DNA of 7,845 nucleotides from Desulfobacterales bacterium (GTDB taxonomy: Bacteria > Desulfobacterota > Desulfobacteria > Desulfobacterales > C00003106), in contig JAUVFC010000075.1 in NCBI GenBank assembly GCA_030594505.1, positions 1 through 7,845 of the forward strand, read 5' to 3'. Positions 1 to 5,658 of the stretch are shown here, piece after piece. Position 1 is the stretch's first letter; each line of letters starts with the position of its first letter. Below the pieces are notes generated by a model, which ran no database searches, was not told where the DNA came from, and worked only from the letters and a program-made list of their open reading frames with translations. Both the position numbers and the translations under genes were made by a program.

Positions 1-153
1 AATTATTTCGCAAAAAGTCCTTCGACGAACCATTTGAATCTTGCGCAACGATTTATTACATGCTACACGAAAATATTCGTTTTTATTTAATCAGTTGAAA
101 TCATTACCTCGGGTTGTGGTATTGCAAAAAGGTTTTACCGTTGTAACTACTCA

Positions 154-267
154 GGTTCAGGGTTCAGGGTTCAGGGTTCACGGTTCAAGGTTCAAGGTTC
201 AGGGTTCAGGGGTTCACGGTTCAAGGTTCAAGGATCAGGGTTCAGGGTTCAGGGGTTCACGGTTCAC
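154..267. repeat. GGTTCA-type heptamer tandem array (16 units)
   Basis: Sixteen head-to-tail units follow the pattern GGTTCA plus one variable base (G, C or A). Two units carry an extra G and one has GGATCA. The order is not random: a block running C, A, A, G, G(+1) ending in GGGTTCAC recurs, giving a higher-order unit of about 36 nt and then about 43 nt with one extra unit. The array ends 48 nt before the tsaD ATG. Similar short GGTTCA repeats are common between genes in deltaproteobacterial and related anaerobe genomes, from general recollection. Slippage expansion is the likely origin and no function can be read from it. Confidence 0.93.
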
Positions 268-287
268 GGCGCTTAAACCAGAGCGCC
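268..287 (+). other. Hairpin in the tsaD leader
   Basis: GGCGCTT (268-274) pairs with GAGCGCC (281-287): six Watson-Crick pairs plus one G-T, with an AAACCA hexaloop. It abuts the last heptamer and lies 28 nt before the tsaD start. No T-run follows, so it is not a classic rho-independent terminator. It could be a leader RNA structure or the end of the repeat unit. Confidence 0.55.
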
Positions 288-315
288 TCCGACATGTATC
301 GATAAGTAGATCAAC

Positions 316-1332
316 ATGCTCATATTAGGAATTGATACTTCTTGTGACGAAACAGCGGCTGCTGTCGTGAGGGACGGGACAGAGATCATTTCTAATGTGG
401 TTGCTTCCCAGATTAAGGTACACCACCCTTATGGCGGCGTGGTGCCTGAGCTGGCTTCAAGAAAGCATATAGAATGGATACAGCCGGTAGTTTGTGACGC
501 TATTGACAAGGCCGAAATTGATTCGAGCATGCTGGATGGAGTGGCGGTAACTTCAGGCCCCGGTCTGATAGGGGCGCTCCTGGTAGGACTTAATTTTGCA
601 AGGGCGTTTGCTTATGGACTATCTCTCCCCTGGGTCGGGGTAAATCATTTAGAGGGACACATTGCGGCAATCTTTTTGGAGGAGGATCCTCCCGGTTTCC
701 CGTTTGTGGCTCTTCTGGTCTCCGGCGGCCATACAATACTATATTATGTTACCGGAACCGCGGCGTTTGAATTGATGGGGCAGACGCGGGATGACGCGGC
801 AGGAGAGGCATTTGACAAGGTATCAAAAATGCTTGGCTTAGGTTATCCGGGGGGGAAGGCGATTGACCAACTTTCCCAAAAGGGTGATCCGATAAAGATC
901 GATTTCCCCCGGGCATATATGAACAACTATCGTTTTGATTTTAGCTTTAGCGGGATAAAGACGTCTGTTGCCCGTTACTTGCAAACACACAGCGCATCTT
1001 TTGAGGCGGAGATTCCGGACATTGTGGCCGGTTTTCAAGAAGCGGTCATTGATGTATTGGTTCGAAAGGCATTCGAAGCTCTGCAGGAAAAAGGATGCAA
1101 CCGCCTGGTTGTGGTAGGGGGCGTAGCAGCAAACAGCGCGCTCAGAAAGCGGATGGAGGCCGAGGCCGCCCGGTTTGGAGTTACACTGTATATCCCCAGC
1201 CCCGAACTTTGCACGGATAACGCGGCAATGATCGCGGCTGCCGGCTATCATCACCTTGTAAAGGGTGAAAGGGGGGCGTTGGATATGGATGCGTTCTCGA
1301 AGGGTGCCGCGAGAAAAATTGTAAAAGTTTAG
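316..1332 (+). CDS. tsaD: tRNA N6-adenosine threonylcarbamoyltransferase TsaD
   Basis: TsaD (Gcp/YgjD, Kae1 family) moves the threonylcarbamoyl group from TC-AMP to A37 of ANN-decoding tRNAs, forming t6A in the cytoplasm with TsaB and TsaE; neither partner gene is in this window. The 338 residues match the usual bacterial length. Visible motifs are GIDTSCDET (5-13) near the N-terminus, the metal-binding HLEGH (H111, H115), SGGHT (136-140), GVAANSALR (269-277) and CTDNAAMIA (299-307), with D301 as the probable third metal ligand. The start is secure because the family begins almost exactly with M-L-I-L-G-I-(D/E)-T-S-C-D-E-T. Shine-Dalgarno pairing is weak (AAGTAG about 9 nt upstream). It stands alone: a 226-nt repeat-bearing gap follows, and its leader holds a heptamer array and a hairpin. 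No key residue is missing. Confidence 0.98.
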   Translation: MLILGIDTSCDETAAAVVRDGTEIISNVVASQIKVHHPYGGVVPELASRKHIEWIQPVVCDAIDKAEIDSSMLDGVAVTSGPGLIGALLVGLNFARAFAYGLSLPWVGVNHLEGHIAAIFLEEDPPGFPFVALLVSGGHTILYYVTGTAAFELMGQTRDDAAGEAFDKVSKMLGLGYPGGKAIDQLSQKGDPIKIDFPRAYMNNYRFDFSFSGIKTSVARYLQTHSASFEAEIPDIVAGFQEAVIDVLVRKAFEALQEKGCNRLVVVGGVAANSALRKRMEAEAARFGVTLYIPSPELCTDNAAMIAAAGYHHLVKGERGALDMDAFSKGAARKIVKV

Positions 1333-1431
1333 CAGTCCACAGTCAGCTATCAGCCTTTAAAAAAACCAATTATGCCCGTTCAAAGTTTAAAAAACCAACA
1401 CGCACAAGAGCCCGTTTTAAAAGTTATTTTT

Positions 1432-1492
1432 ACCACGAAGAGCACGAAGGACACGAAGTTTTAATTAAAAAAATCTTCGTGCTCTTCGTGGT
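1432..1492. repeat. Inverted repeat, perfect 18-bp arms, with CACGAAG triplication
   Basis: ACCACGAAGAGCACGAAG (1432-1449) is the exact reverse complement of 1475-1492; the spacer is 25 nt and AT-rich. The left side holds three CACGAAG units at 9-nt spacing (1434, 1443, 1452), so the right arm can also pair in shifted registers, for example 1452-1458 with 1475-1481. The sequence after the stem is TTATAATTTATAATT, not a T-run, so a strong intrinsic terminator is not supported, though a weak bidirectional one is possible. The element occupies most of the tsaD to DUF2062 gap and looks like a dispersed intergenic repeat. The rest of the gap (1333-1431) shows only short A-rich partial repeats (TTTAAAAAA(A)CCAA twice, GCCCGTT twice). 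Confidence 0.9.
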
Positions 1493-1558
1493 TTATAATT
1501 TATAATTGCCTTAAAGAGGGATCGAGTATTCAAGTTATTTTTTGATAGATCATTTACC

Positions 1559-2026
1559 ATGAATATTAAACGAACTATTCTCTACTGGCTGATACACGTA
1601 AAACGATTAAACGGCGACCCGCACTACGTCGCGACAGGTATGGCGATAGGCATCTTTGTGGGAATAACCCCGACTATTCCTTTTCATACCGTACTGGCCC
1701 TATCCCTGGCCTTTTTATTAAGAGTGAGCAAGGTGGCCGCGGCATTAGGCGTATGGTGCAGCAATCCCGTAACCATCCCTTTCTTTTACTACTGGAGTTA
1801 TAAGATAGGAATCTTTGTCATGGGGACTCCAAACCACTACAATGTAGAAAATCGGAGTTTTTTCGACCTTTGGCGGGCGGGGCATGAGATAGCCATTGCT
1901 ATGCTTCTGGGTGGAGCAGTATTGGGGATACTCCCTGCGATCTTGAGTTACGCGGTAACCCTGAAAATAATGATCATCAAAAATAGACGCAAGCGGAAAC
2001 GCCGGGCAAGAGAAAGCACAGCATGA
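1559..2026 (+). CDS. DUF2062 domain membrane protein
   Basis: This is a 155-residue predicted inner-membrane protein of the DUF2062 family, whose biochemical role is not established. Family hallmarks are the N-terminal segment GDPHYVATGMAIGIFVG (19-35) followed by TP and FHT, and the SNPVTIPFFYY stretch (68-78). Hydrophobic segments lie at about 25-54, 60-88 and 111-140. The tail from about 141 is strongly basic (KNRRKRKRRAR), suggesting a cytoplasmic C-terminus by the positive-inside rule. The start matches the family N-terminus but no good Shine-Dalgarno sits in front of it; two TATAAT hexamers (1494-1499, 1501-1506) lie upstream without convincing -35 partners. Its TGA overlaps the rsmA ATG (ATGA, 2023-2026), so the two are probably translationally coupled. 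That pairing hints at a link with ribosome or envelope maintenance, but this is only inference. Confidence 0.88.
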   Translation: MNIKRTILYWLIHVKRLNGDPHYVATGMAIGIFVGITPTIPFHTVLALSLAFLLRVSKVAAALGVWCSNPVTIPFFYYWSYKIGIFVMGTPNHYNVENRSFFDLWRAGHEIAIAMLLGGAVLGILPAILSYAVTLKIMIIKNRRKRKRRARESTA

Positions 2027-2871
2027 CGTCTCCGCGATTGTTGCTAAAGGCCTGGGGGATATACGCTGATAAGCGGTTGGGGCAGCACTTTCTGGCCGAC
2101 CCTCATATGGCCGATCTGATTGTACAGCGGACAGGTTTAAAGCCCGATGATACTGTCCTTGAGATCGGCGCGGGTACCGGAGCGCTCACCATTCCAATTG
2201 CCCGAGCAGTTCAAAGGGTGGTGGCAGTGGAATGGGACAAGAGGATGGCGGAGCTCTTGAGAAATGAGCTTTTGGCTGCGTCAGCAGACAACGTTATAAT
2301 TACCCAGGAAAACATTCTCTCATTTGATTTTGAGACACTTGCAAGAACGCACTCCCGTCCTATTGTGGTAATTGGGAATCTCCCTTATAACATCTCTTCT
2401 CAGGTATTGATTAGATTAATACGATACAGAGAGTTTATTTCAACTGCTGTTCTCATTTTTCATAAATATTTGGCCGAACGAATCATGGCAGCTCCCGGGA
2501 ATAAGATTTACGGACGACTCTCAGTAGTGGTACAATACTGTGCAAGGGTGGCCCCGCTGATTTCAATAGGCGCTCCTTCTTTCTATCCGAAACCTAAAGT
2601 GGATTCAGAAGTGCTTCGCATAGAATTTGAGAGTCCTGTTTCCTGTCCTGCAAGGGATGAATCTTTATTTTTTCGCGTAGTAGGCGCTGCTTTTAGCCAA
2701 CGGCGAAAGACCGTAAAGAACGCGCTCAAGGGGGGTAGCTTTGGGATTACTGCTGAAGGAGTATTAGATGTCCTTGCCGGAGCAGGGATAGATCCGCGGA
2801 GACGGCCTGAAACACTTACTGTAAAGGATTTTGTTGATATAAGCAACTTGCTCTGTGGATTGAGGGATTGA
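2023..2871 (+). CDS. rsmA: 16S rRNA (adenine1518/1519-N6)-dimethyltransferase RsmA (KsgA)
   Basis: RsmA uses SAM to dimethylate two adjacent adenines in helix 45 of 16S rRNA late in 30S assembly, in the cytoplasm. The 282 residues show the family order: KRLGQHFL (17-24), SAM-binding motif I EIGAGTGALT (47-56), acidic E70 for the ribose, catalytic NLPYNISS (119-126), YGRLSV (163-168), the PKPKVDS loop (189-195) and FSQRRKTVKNAL (224-235). Two departures: the acidic residue of the usual (G/E)DAL or EDIL motif that contacts the SAM adenine is Asn (ENIL, N97), and the usual QKEVAER segment reads HKYLAER (147-153). The start overlaps the DUF2062 stop by 4 nt. The last codons and TGA lie in the left arm of an inverted repeat, so the extreme C-terminus may have been reshaped by that repeat. 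The KsgA versus Dim1 or Erm alternative is settled by the motifs and chromosomal context. Confidence 0.97.
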   Translation: MTSPRLLLKAWGIYADKRLGQHFLADPHMADLIVQRTGLKPDDTVLEIGAGTGALTIPIARAVQRVVAVEWDKRMAELLRNELLAASADNVIITQENILSFDFETLARTHSRPIVVIGNLPYNISSQVLIRLIRYREFISTAVLIFHKYLAERIMAAPGNKIYGRLSVVVQYCARVAPLISIGAPSFYPKPKVDSEVLRIEFESPVSCPARDESLFFRVVGAAFSQRRKTVKNALKGGSFGITAEGVLDVLAGAGIDPRRRPETLTVKDFVDISNLLCGLRD

Positions 2872-2939
2872 GGAATTAAGATAAAGAAATTCCTTTAATT
2901 CGGAATTCCATAATTCCATAATTCCTAAATTCCTCAATC
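2866..2939. repeat. Inverted repeat with AATTCC units overlapping the rsmA stop
   Basis: GATTGAGGAATT (2866-2877) is perfectly complementary to AATTCCTCAATC (2928-2939). Between them is an AT-rich interior with repeated AATTCC motifs: a GGAATTCC palindrome at 2902-2909 and tandem ATTCCATA copies at 2906-2921. The left arm contains the rsmA TGA (2869-2871), and GATTGAGG is itself tandemly duplicated (2858-2873). The structure could serve as a 3'-end stabiliser or a weak terminator between rsmA and panC, but no T-run follows the outer stem. It resembles short AATTCC-type intergenic repeats seen in deltaproteobacteria, from general recollection. Confidence 0.85.
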
Positions 2940-2964
2940 ATAGCTTTTTAACGGATTGCATACA

Positions 2965-2993
2965 TTGACAATTCCCGATTTGTATGTTAAACA
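2965..2993 (+). promoter_or_regulatory. Possible sigma70-type promoter for panC
   Basis: A perfect -35 hexamer TTGACA (2965-2970) is followed after 17 nt by a poor -10 candidate TAAACA (2988-2993, three of six matches). If it works, transcription would begin near 3000, downstream of the first in-frame ATG (2984), which would favour the internal panC start near 3020. Placed just after the rsmA-panC repeat, it would make panC-panD-metK a separate transcription unit. Evidence is weak because of the -10. Confidence 0.3.
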
Positions 2994-3874
2994 TTAAAAC
3001 TTGCCTTTTGGGGAAACTTATTCAAATTATTACCGACATACCTCTTATGCAACGAGAGGCGGATCGCCTGAGGGAGGCCGGCAAACGGATTGTCCTTGTC
3101 CCCACAATGGGGTTTTTCCACGAGGGGCACTTAAATCTGATGCGGCTGGGACGCAAAGAGGGAGATCACTTAGTGGTCAGTATATTCGTCAATCCCACCC
3201 AGTTTGGCCCAACAGAGGATATTAAGGCCTATCCAAGAGATTTTGAGAGAGATTGCGCAATGGCCGAATCAGTGGGGGTAGATACGGTCTTTTTGCCGCC
3301 GGCCGATGCAATGTACACGGGTGGATACCAGACATACGTATCCCTGGAAAGACTCCCCCTGCATCTATGCGGTCTGTCTCGCCCGAATCACTTCCGCGGC
3401 GTTTCATCTGTGGTGACCAAGCTTTTTCACGTTGCTAAGCCGCACACGGCAGTATTCGGGGAAAAAGATCGCCAGCAATTGATAATTATTCGACGTATGG
3501 TCAGAGACCTGAACTTCGATATAAAGATTGTCGGCGGCCCCATTGTAAGGGAAGATGACGGGCTGGCCATGAGTTCCAGAAACTTTTATTTTTCAAAAGA
3601 GGAAAGGCTTTCAGCGCCCGTCCTTTTTCAGACCTTGCAGGCTGCACAAAAGCTCGTTGAACAGGGTGAGCGGAACTCCAGGCGAATTATTGCAATGGCA
3701 GGGGAGCTTATCCTGTCAAGGCCCCATACCAGGATAGATTACGTTTCCATATGTGATCCGGAAACATTGGAGGATGTGGATCAGATTGATAAAGAAGCGT
3801 TGATGGCGCTTGCAGTATATGTGGGGAAAGCGCGTTTAATCGACAATACTGTCTTGCATGCTGTCCGTGACTAA
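2984..3874 (+). CDS. panC: Pantothenate synthetase PanC
   Basis: PanC joins (R)-pantoate and beta-alanine using ATP through a pantoyl-adenylate, the last step to pantothenate for CoA, in the cytoplasm. Motifs (numbered from the ATG at 2984): PTMG (40-43) and the HIGH-like HEGH (46-49), FVNPTQF (68-74), RPNHFRGV (133-140), GEKDRQQ (159-165), the KMSKS-equivalent MSSRN (196-200) and GKARLIDN (281-288). Small variations are R in place of the usual aromatic in GEKD-Y/F-QQ and N in RPGHFRG. The listed start gives 296 residues, about 12 more than family alignment predicts, and has no Shine-Dalgarno. Families usually begin at the equivalent of residue 13 (I-Q-I-I-T-D-I), encoded by ATT at 3020 with GGGGA (3010-3014) five bases upstream, so the true protein may be about 284 residues. 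panD follows after a short gap. Confidence 0.96.
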   Translation: MLNIKTCLLGKLIQIITDIPLMQREADRLREAGKRIVLVPTMGFFHEGHLNLMRLGRKEGDHLVVSIFVNPTQFGPTEDIKAYPRDFERDCAMAESVGVDTVFLPPADAMYTGGYQTYVSLERLPLHLCGLSRPNHFRGVSSVVTKLFHVAKPHTAVFGEKDRQQLIIIRRMVRDLNFDIKIVGGPIVREDDGLAMSSRNFYFSKEERLSAPVLFQTLQAAQKLVEQGERNSRRIIAMAGELILSRPHTRIDYVSICDPETLEDVDQIDKEALMALAVYVGKARLIDNTVLHAVRD

Positions 3875-3956
3875 AACATAATTCTTGCATTAATTGCATG
3901 TTGATGTTTAAAATATTTTCGTATGGTCCCACAAAATCTTAAGAGTGATAACCGAT
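3875..3956 (+). other. panC-panD gap with weak symmetric elements
   Basis: This AT-rich gap contains TGCATTAATTGCA (3886-3898, TGCA arms with a TTAAT loop) nested inside AAACAT (3874-3879) and ATGTTT (3904-3909). A TAAAAT hexamer (3909-3914, one mismatch to TATAAT) lies 18 nt downstream of TTGCAT (3885-3890). It could hold a weak internal promoter or operator, but AT-richness makes chance plausible. AAGAG (3941-3945) is the likely ribosome binding site for panD. Confidence 0.25.
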
Positions 3957-4319
3957 ATGTACAGAACCCTTTTAAAGTCAAAAATCCATAGAGCCGTTGT
4001 AACCGAAGCAGACCTTAACTATGAGGGGAGCCTTACCATTGATGCGACTTTGATGAGGGCTGCCGGAATACTTCCGTATGAGATGGTAAAGGTCTATAAT
4101 ATTAATAACGGGGAACGATTTGAAACATATGCAATTGAAGGGGAACCGGACAGTGGTGTCATATGCCTGAACGGCGCCGCGGCCCGAAAAGGCGCTCCGG
4201 GAGATTTGATCATTATCGCCTGCTATTCCATGCTGAGCGATGATGAGGTGGAAGGATTTCACCCCGTGCTTATTCATGTGGATGAGCAGAATAGAATATT
4301 AAGGAGAAAAAATGAGTAA
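3957..4319 (+). CDS. panD: Aspartate 1-decarboxylase PanD (pyruvoyl enzyme)
   Basis: PanD decarboxylates L-aspartate to beta-alanine, the co-substrate of PanC. It is made as a proenzyme that cleaves itself between Gly24 and Ser25, Ser25 becoming the pyruvoyl group. From the ATG at 3957 the protein has 120 residues and reads MYRTLLKSKIHRA, with Gly-Ser exactly at 24-25 (YEGS), K9, R54, Y58 and the NGAAA loop (72-76) at the positions known from the E. coli enzyme. This fixes the start: an in-frame GTG at 3945 would add four residues (to 124) and spoil this numbering. AAGAG (3941-3945) is a plausible if slightly distant ribosome binding site. The last 8 nt overlap metK (ATGAGTAA, 4312-4319), suggesting translational coupling. 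All catalytic positions that I can place are intact. Confidence 0.97.
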   Translation: MYRTLLKSKIHRAVVTEADLNYEGSLTIDATLMRAAGILPYEMVKVYNINNGERFETYAIEGEPDSGVICLNGAAARKGAPGDLIIIACYSMLSDDEVEGFHPVLIHVDEQNRILRRKNE

Positions 4320-5481
4320 CCAGAACTTCTTATTTACTTCTGAATCGGTGACGGAAGGTCATCCGGACAAGATAGCCGATGCCATATCAGATTCTATTTT
4401 GGACTCTATAATAGCCGAGGACAAAGCGGCGCGCGTGGCGTGTGAGACCCTGGTAACAACAGGGATGGTGTTTGTCGCGGGTGAGATCACCACCTCTTGT
4501 TACGCGGACATACCCGACATTGCGAGGCAGACCATTCGTGAAATCGGCTATGATTCTTCCTCCATGGGATTTGACTGGAAGACATGCGCCGTGATTACCA
4601 GTATTGACCACCAATCCCCTGATATTGCCCAGGGAGTCAATGCGGGAGCGGGATTGTTTAAAGAGCAAGGCGCGGGTGATCAGGGGCTCATGTTCGGCTA
4701 TGCCTGCGACGACACCCCTGAATTGATGCCAATGCCGATTATTTACGCCCATAAACTCTGCCGGCGTTTGGCGCGCGTCAGGAAAAACGGCTCCCTCGAT
4801 TTTCTTCGTCCGGACGGAAAATCTCAGATTACCATTGAATACAAGAATGGCGCCCCCCATCGGGTCGATGCGATCGTTATCGCGGCGCAGCATTCCCCGG
4901 ATGTTTCATATTCTGAACTGAAAGAGGCAATCATCGAAGAGGTAATCAAGAAAGTAGTCCCACGAGATATGATTGACGGCGACACGCGTATGTTTATCAA
5001 TGCCACGGGCCGTTTTGTGATCGGCGGCCCGATGGGAGACTGCGGCCTTACCGGAAGAAAGATTATTGTGGATACCTACGGAGGCCAGGGGAGTCACGGC
5101 GGAGGATGCTTTTCAGGGAAAGATCCCTCCAAAGTAGACCGGAGCGCTTCGTATATGGCGCGCTATGCGGCTAAAAACATTGTGGCTTCGGGATTGGCCG
5201 GGAAATGCGAGGTTCAGTTAGCCTATTCGATAGGTGTGGCGGAACCTGTATCTATCCTTGTTGATACATTCGATACCGGGGTTATCCCGAACAGCCGCAT
5301 CGCAGAGATTGTAAAAGAAGTCTTTGACTTTAGACCGGCCGCTATCATCGAGTATCTTGATCTTCTTCGTCCCATTTATAGAAAGACCGCGGCATACGGG
5401 CATTTTGGAAGGGATGAAGAGGGGTTTACATGGGAAAAGACCGATATGGTTGATGTGTTGAAAGATAAGGCAGGGTTATAG
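4312..5481 (+). CDS. metK: S-adenosylmethionine synthetase MetK
   Basis: MetK condenses ATP and methionine to SAM, releasing phosphate and pyrophosphate; it is a cytoplasmic enzyme, usually a homotetramer, needing Mg2+ and K+. The 389 residues agree with the bacterial family. Motifs: FTSESVTEGHPDK (8-20, ATP-binding His17), GAGDQGLMFGYA (120-131, signature 1), the glycine-rich stretch GGGCFSGKDPSKVDRSASY (263-281, signature 2; Cys266 where Ala is common), and IGVAEPVS (307-314). The start has a strong Shine-Dalgarno, AAGGAG (4301-4306), five bases before the ATG, placed inside the panD coding end. The upstream overlap leaves no room for a SAM riboswitch, so any control is probably through the panC-panD leader. 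The stop TAG (5479-5481) forms the left border of a palindromic insertion separating it from ahcY. Confidence 0.98.
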   Translation: MSNQNFLFTSESVTEGHPDKIADAISDSILDSIIAEDKAARVACETLVTTGMVFVAGEITTSCYADIPDIARQTIREIGYDSSSMGFDWKTCAVITSIDHQSPDIAQGVNAGAGLFKEQGAGDQGLMFGYACDDTPELMPMPIIYAHKLCRRLARVRKNGSLDFLRPDGKSQITIEYKNGAPHRVDAIVIAAQHSPDVSYSELKEAIIEEVIKKVVPRDMIDGDTRMFINATGRFVIGGPMGDCGLTGRKIIVDTYGGQGSHGGGCFSGKDPSKVDRSASYMARYAAKNIVASGLAGKCEVQLAYSIGVAEPVSILVDTFDTGVIPNSRIAEIVKEVFDFRPAAIIEYLDLLRPIYRKTAAYGHFGRDEEGFTWEKTDMVDVLKDKAGL

Positions 5482-5649
5482 AAAGTGTCCCCCAGAAACA
5501 GCATCTTTTGTCCCAATACTGCGTTCTCCGCAGGTTTCTATCCTCAACGTAGCGTTGCTACGCCTGCGGTAGAAACCTTTGTGCGGCCTTGTCTTGGAAC
5601 AAAACCTGCTCTTTCTGGAGAGACACTTAGAAAAGAGGACACTTAGAAA
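5479..5649. mobile_element. MITE-like palindromic insertion between metK and ahcY
   Basis: The core from 5483 to 5628 is a long imperfect palindrome beginning AAGTGT and ending ACACTT. Its outer arms (about 37 nt each, including CAGAAA, AGCA, TTTTGT and CCAA blocks) match in roughly 30 of 38 aligned columns with one indel. Inside are GGTTTCTA (5533-5540) with TAGAAACC (5570-5577), and CGTAGC (5548-5553) with GCTACG (5557-5562). TAGAAA flanks it on the left (5479-5484) and occurs twice on the right (5628-5633, 5644-5649), as expected for a target-site duplication plus one duplicated end. No transposase frame is present, so if mobile it is non-autonomous. Removing one flank plus the insert (165 bp) leaves TAGAAAGGAAATAGAATG: the metK stop, a Shine-Dalgarno and the ahcY start, tightly spaced. 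Insertion is inferred; the palindrome is observed. Confidence 0.65.
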
Positions 5650-5653
5650 GGAA
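5622..5653 (+). repeat. 16-bp tandem duplication carrying the ahcY ribosome binding site
   Basis: GACACTTAGAAAAGAG (5622-5637) is followed directly by GACACTTAGAAAGGAA (5638-5653), identical over the first 12 bases. GACACTT is the right end of the palindromic element, so the end itself appears doubled. The second copy supplies AGAAAGGA (5646-5652), the likely Shine-Dalgarno of ahcY, about seven bases before its ATG. Confidence 0.85.
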
Positions 5654-5658
5654 ATAGA

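Larger units (their letters stand above)
1..315. other. Gene-free leader region upstream of tsaD
   Basis: I see no supported gene here. Positions 1-150 are AT-rich. A short open frame at 3-98 could be the tail of an upstream gene, but its 31 residues match nothing I recognise. A small hairpin (ACGAA 67-71 with TTCGT 76-80, loop AATA) followed by TTTTATTT could be a weak terminator of an upstream gene; five A/T-rich pairs make this uncertain. The heptamer array (154-267) and the GC hairpin (268-287) fill the rest. A 95-codon frame crossing the array from 41 is a repeat translation (Gly-Ser-Arg-Phe-rich) and overlaps the tsaD start, so it is not called. Confidence 0.6.

Noticed and set aside
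3..98. Short open frame at the left edge, possible end of an upstream gene
   Set aside because: Only 31 codons, no recognisable motif, AT-rich, and a hairpin lies inside it; not enough to call a gene.
154..267. CRISPR array or telomere-like tract
   Set aside because: Units are 7 bp, contiguous and without spacers; no cas genes nearby. The telomere likeness is only a G-rich short repeat inside a chromosome.
41..328. 95-codon open frame with a Gly-Ser-Arg-Phe-rich repetitive product
   Set aside because: It is a translation of the GGTTCA heptamer array, overlaps the secure tsaD start, and has no family resemblance.
838..1254. Antisense open frame within tsaD, and similar antisense frames within rsmA, metK, ahcY and ppdK
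   Set aside because: No ribosome site or recognisable product; each is a shadow of a well-supported + strand gene.
1432..1492. Strong rho-independent terminator after tsaD
   Set aside because: The stem is strong, but the downstream sequence is a mixed A/T tract without a T-run and the loop is long.
3945..3956. GTG at 3945 as the panD start
   Set aside because: It would shift the Gly24-Ser25 cleavage site and R54/Y58 away from family positions; ATG 3957 matches exactly.
5482..5658. SAH riboswitch upstream of ahcY
   Set aside because: I do not see the conserved SAH-riboswitch core as I remember it; the region is better explained as a palindromic insertion. A covariance-model search would settle it.
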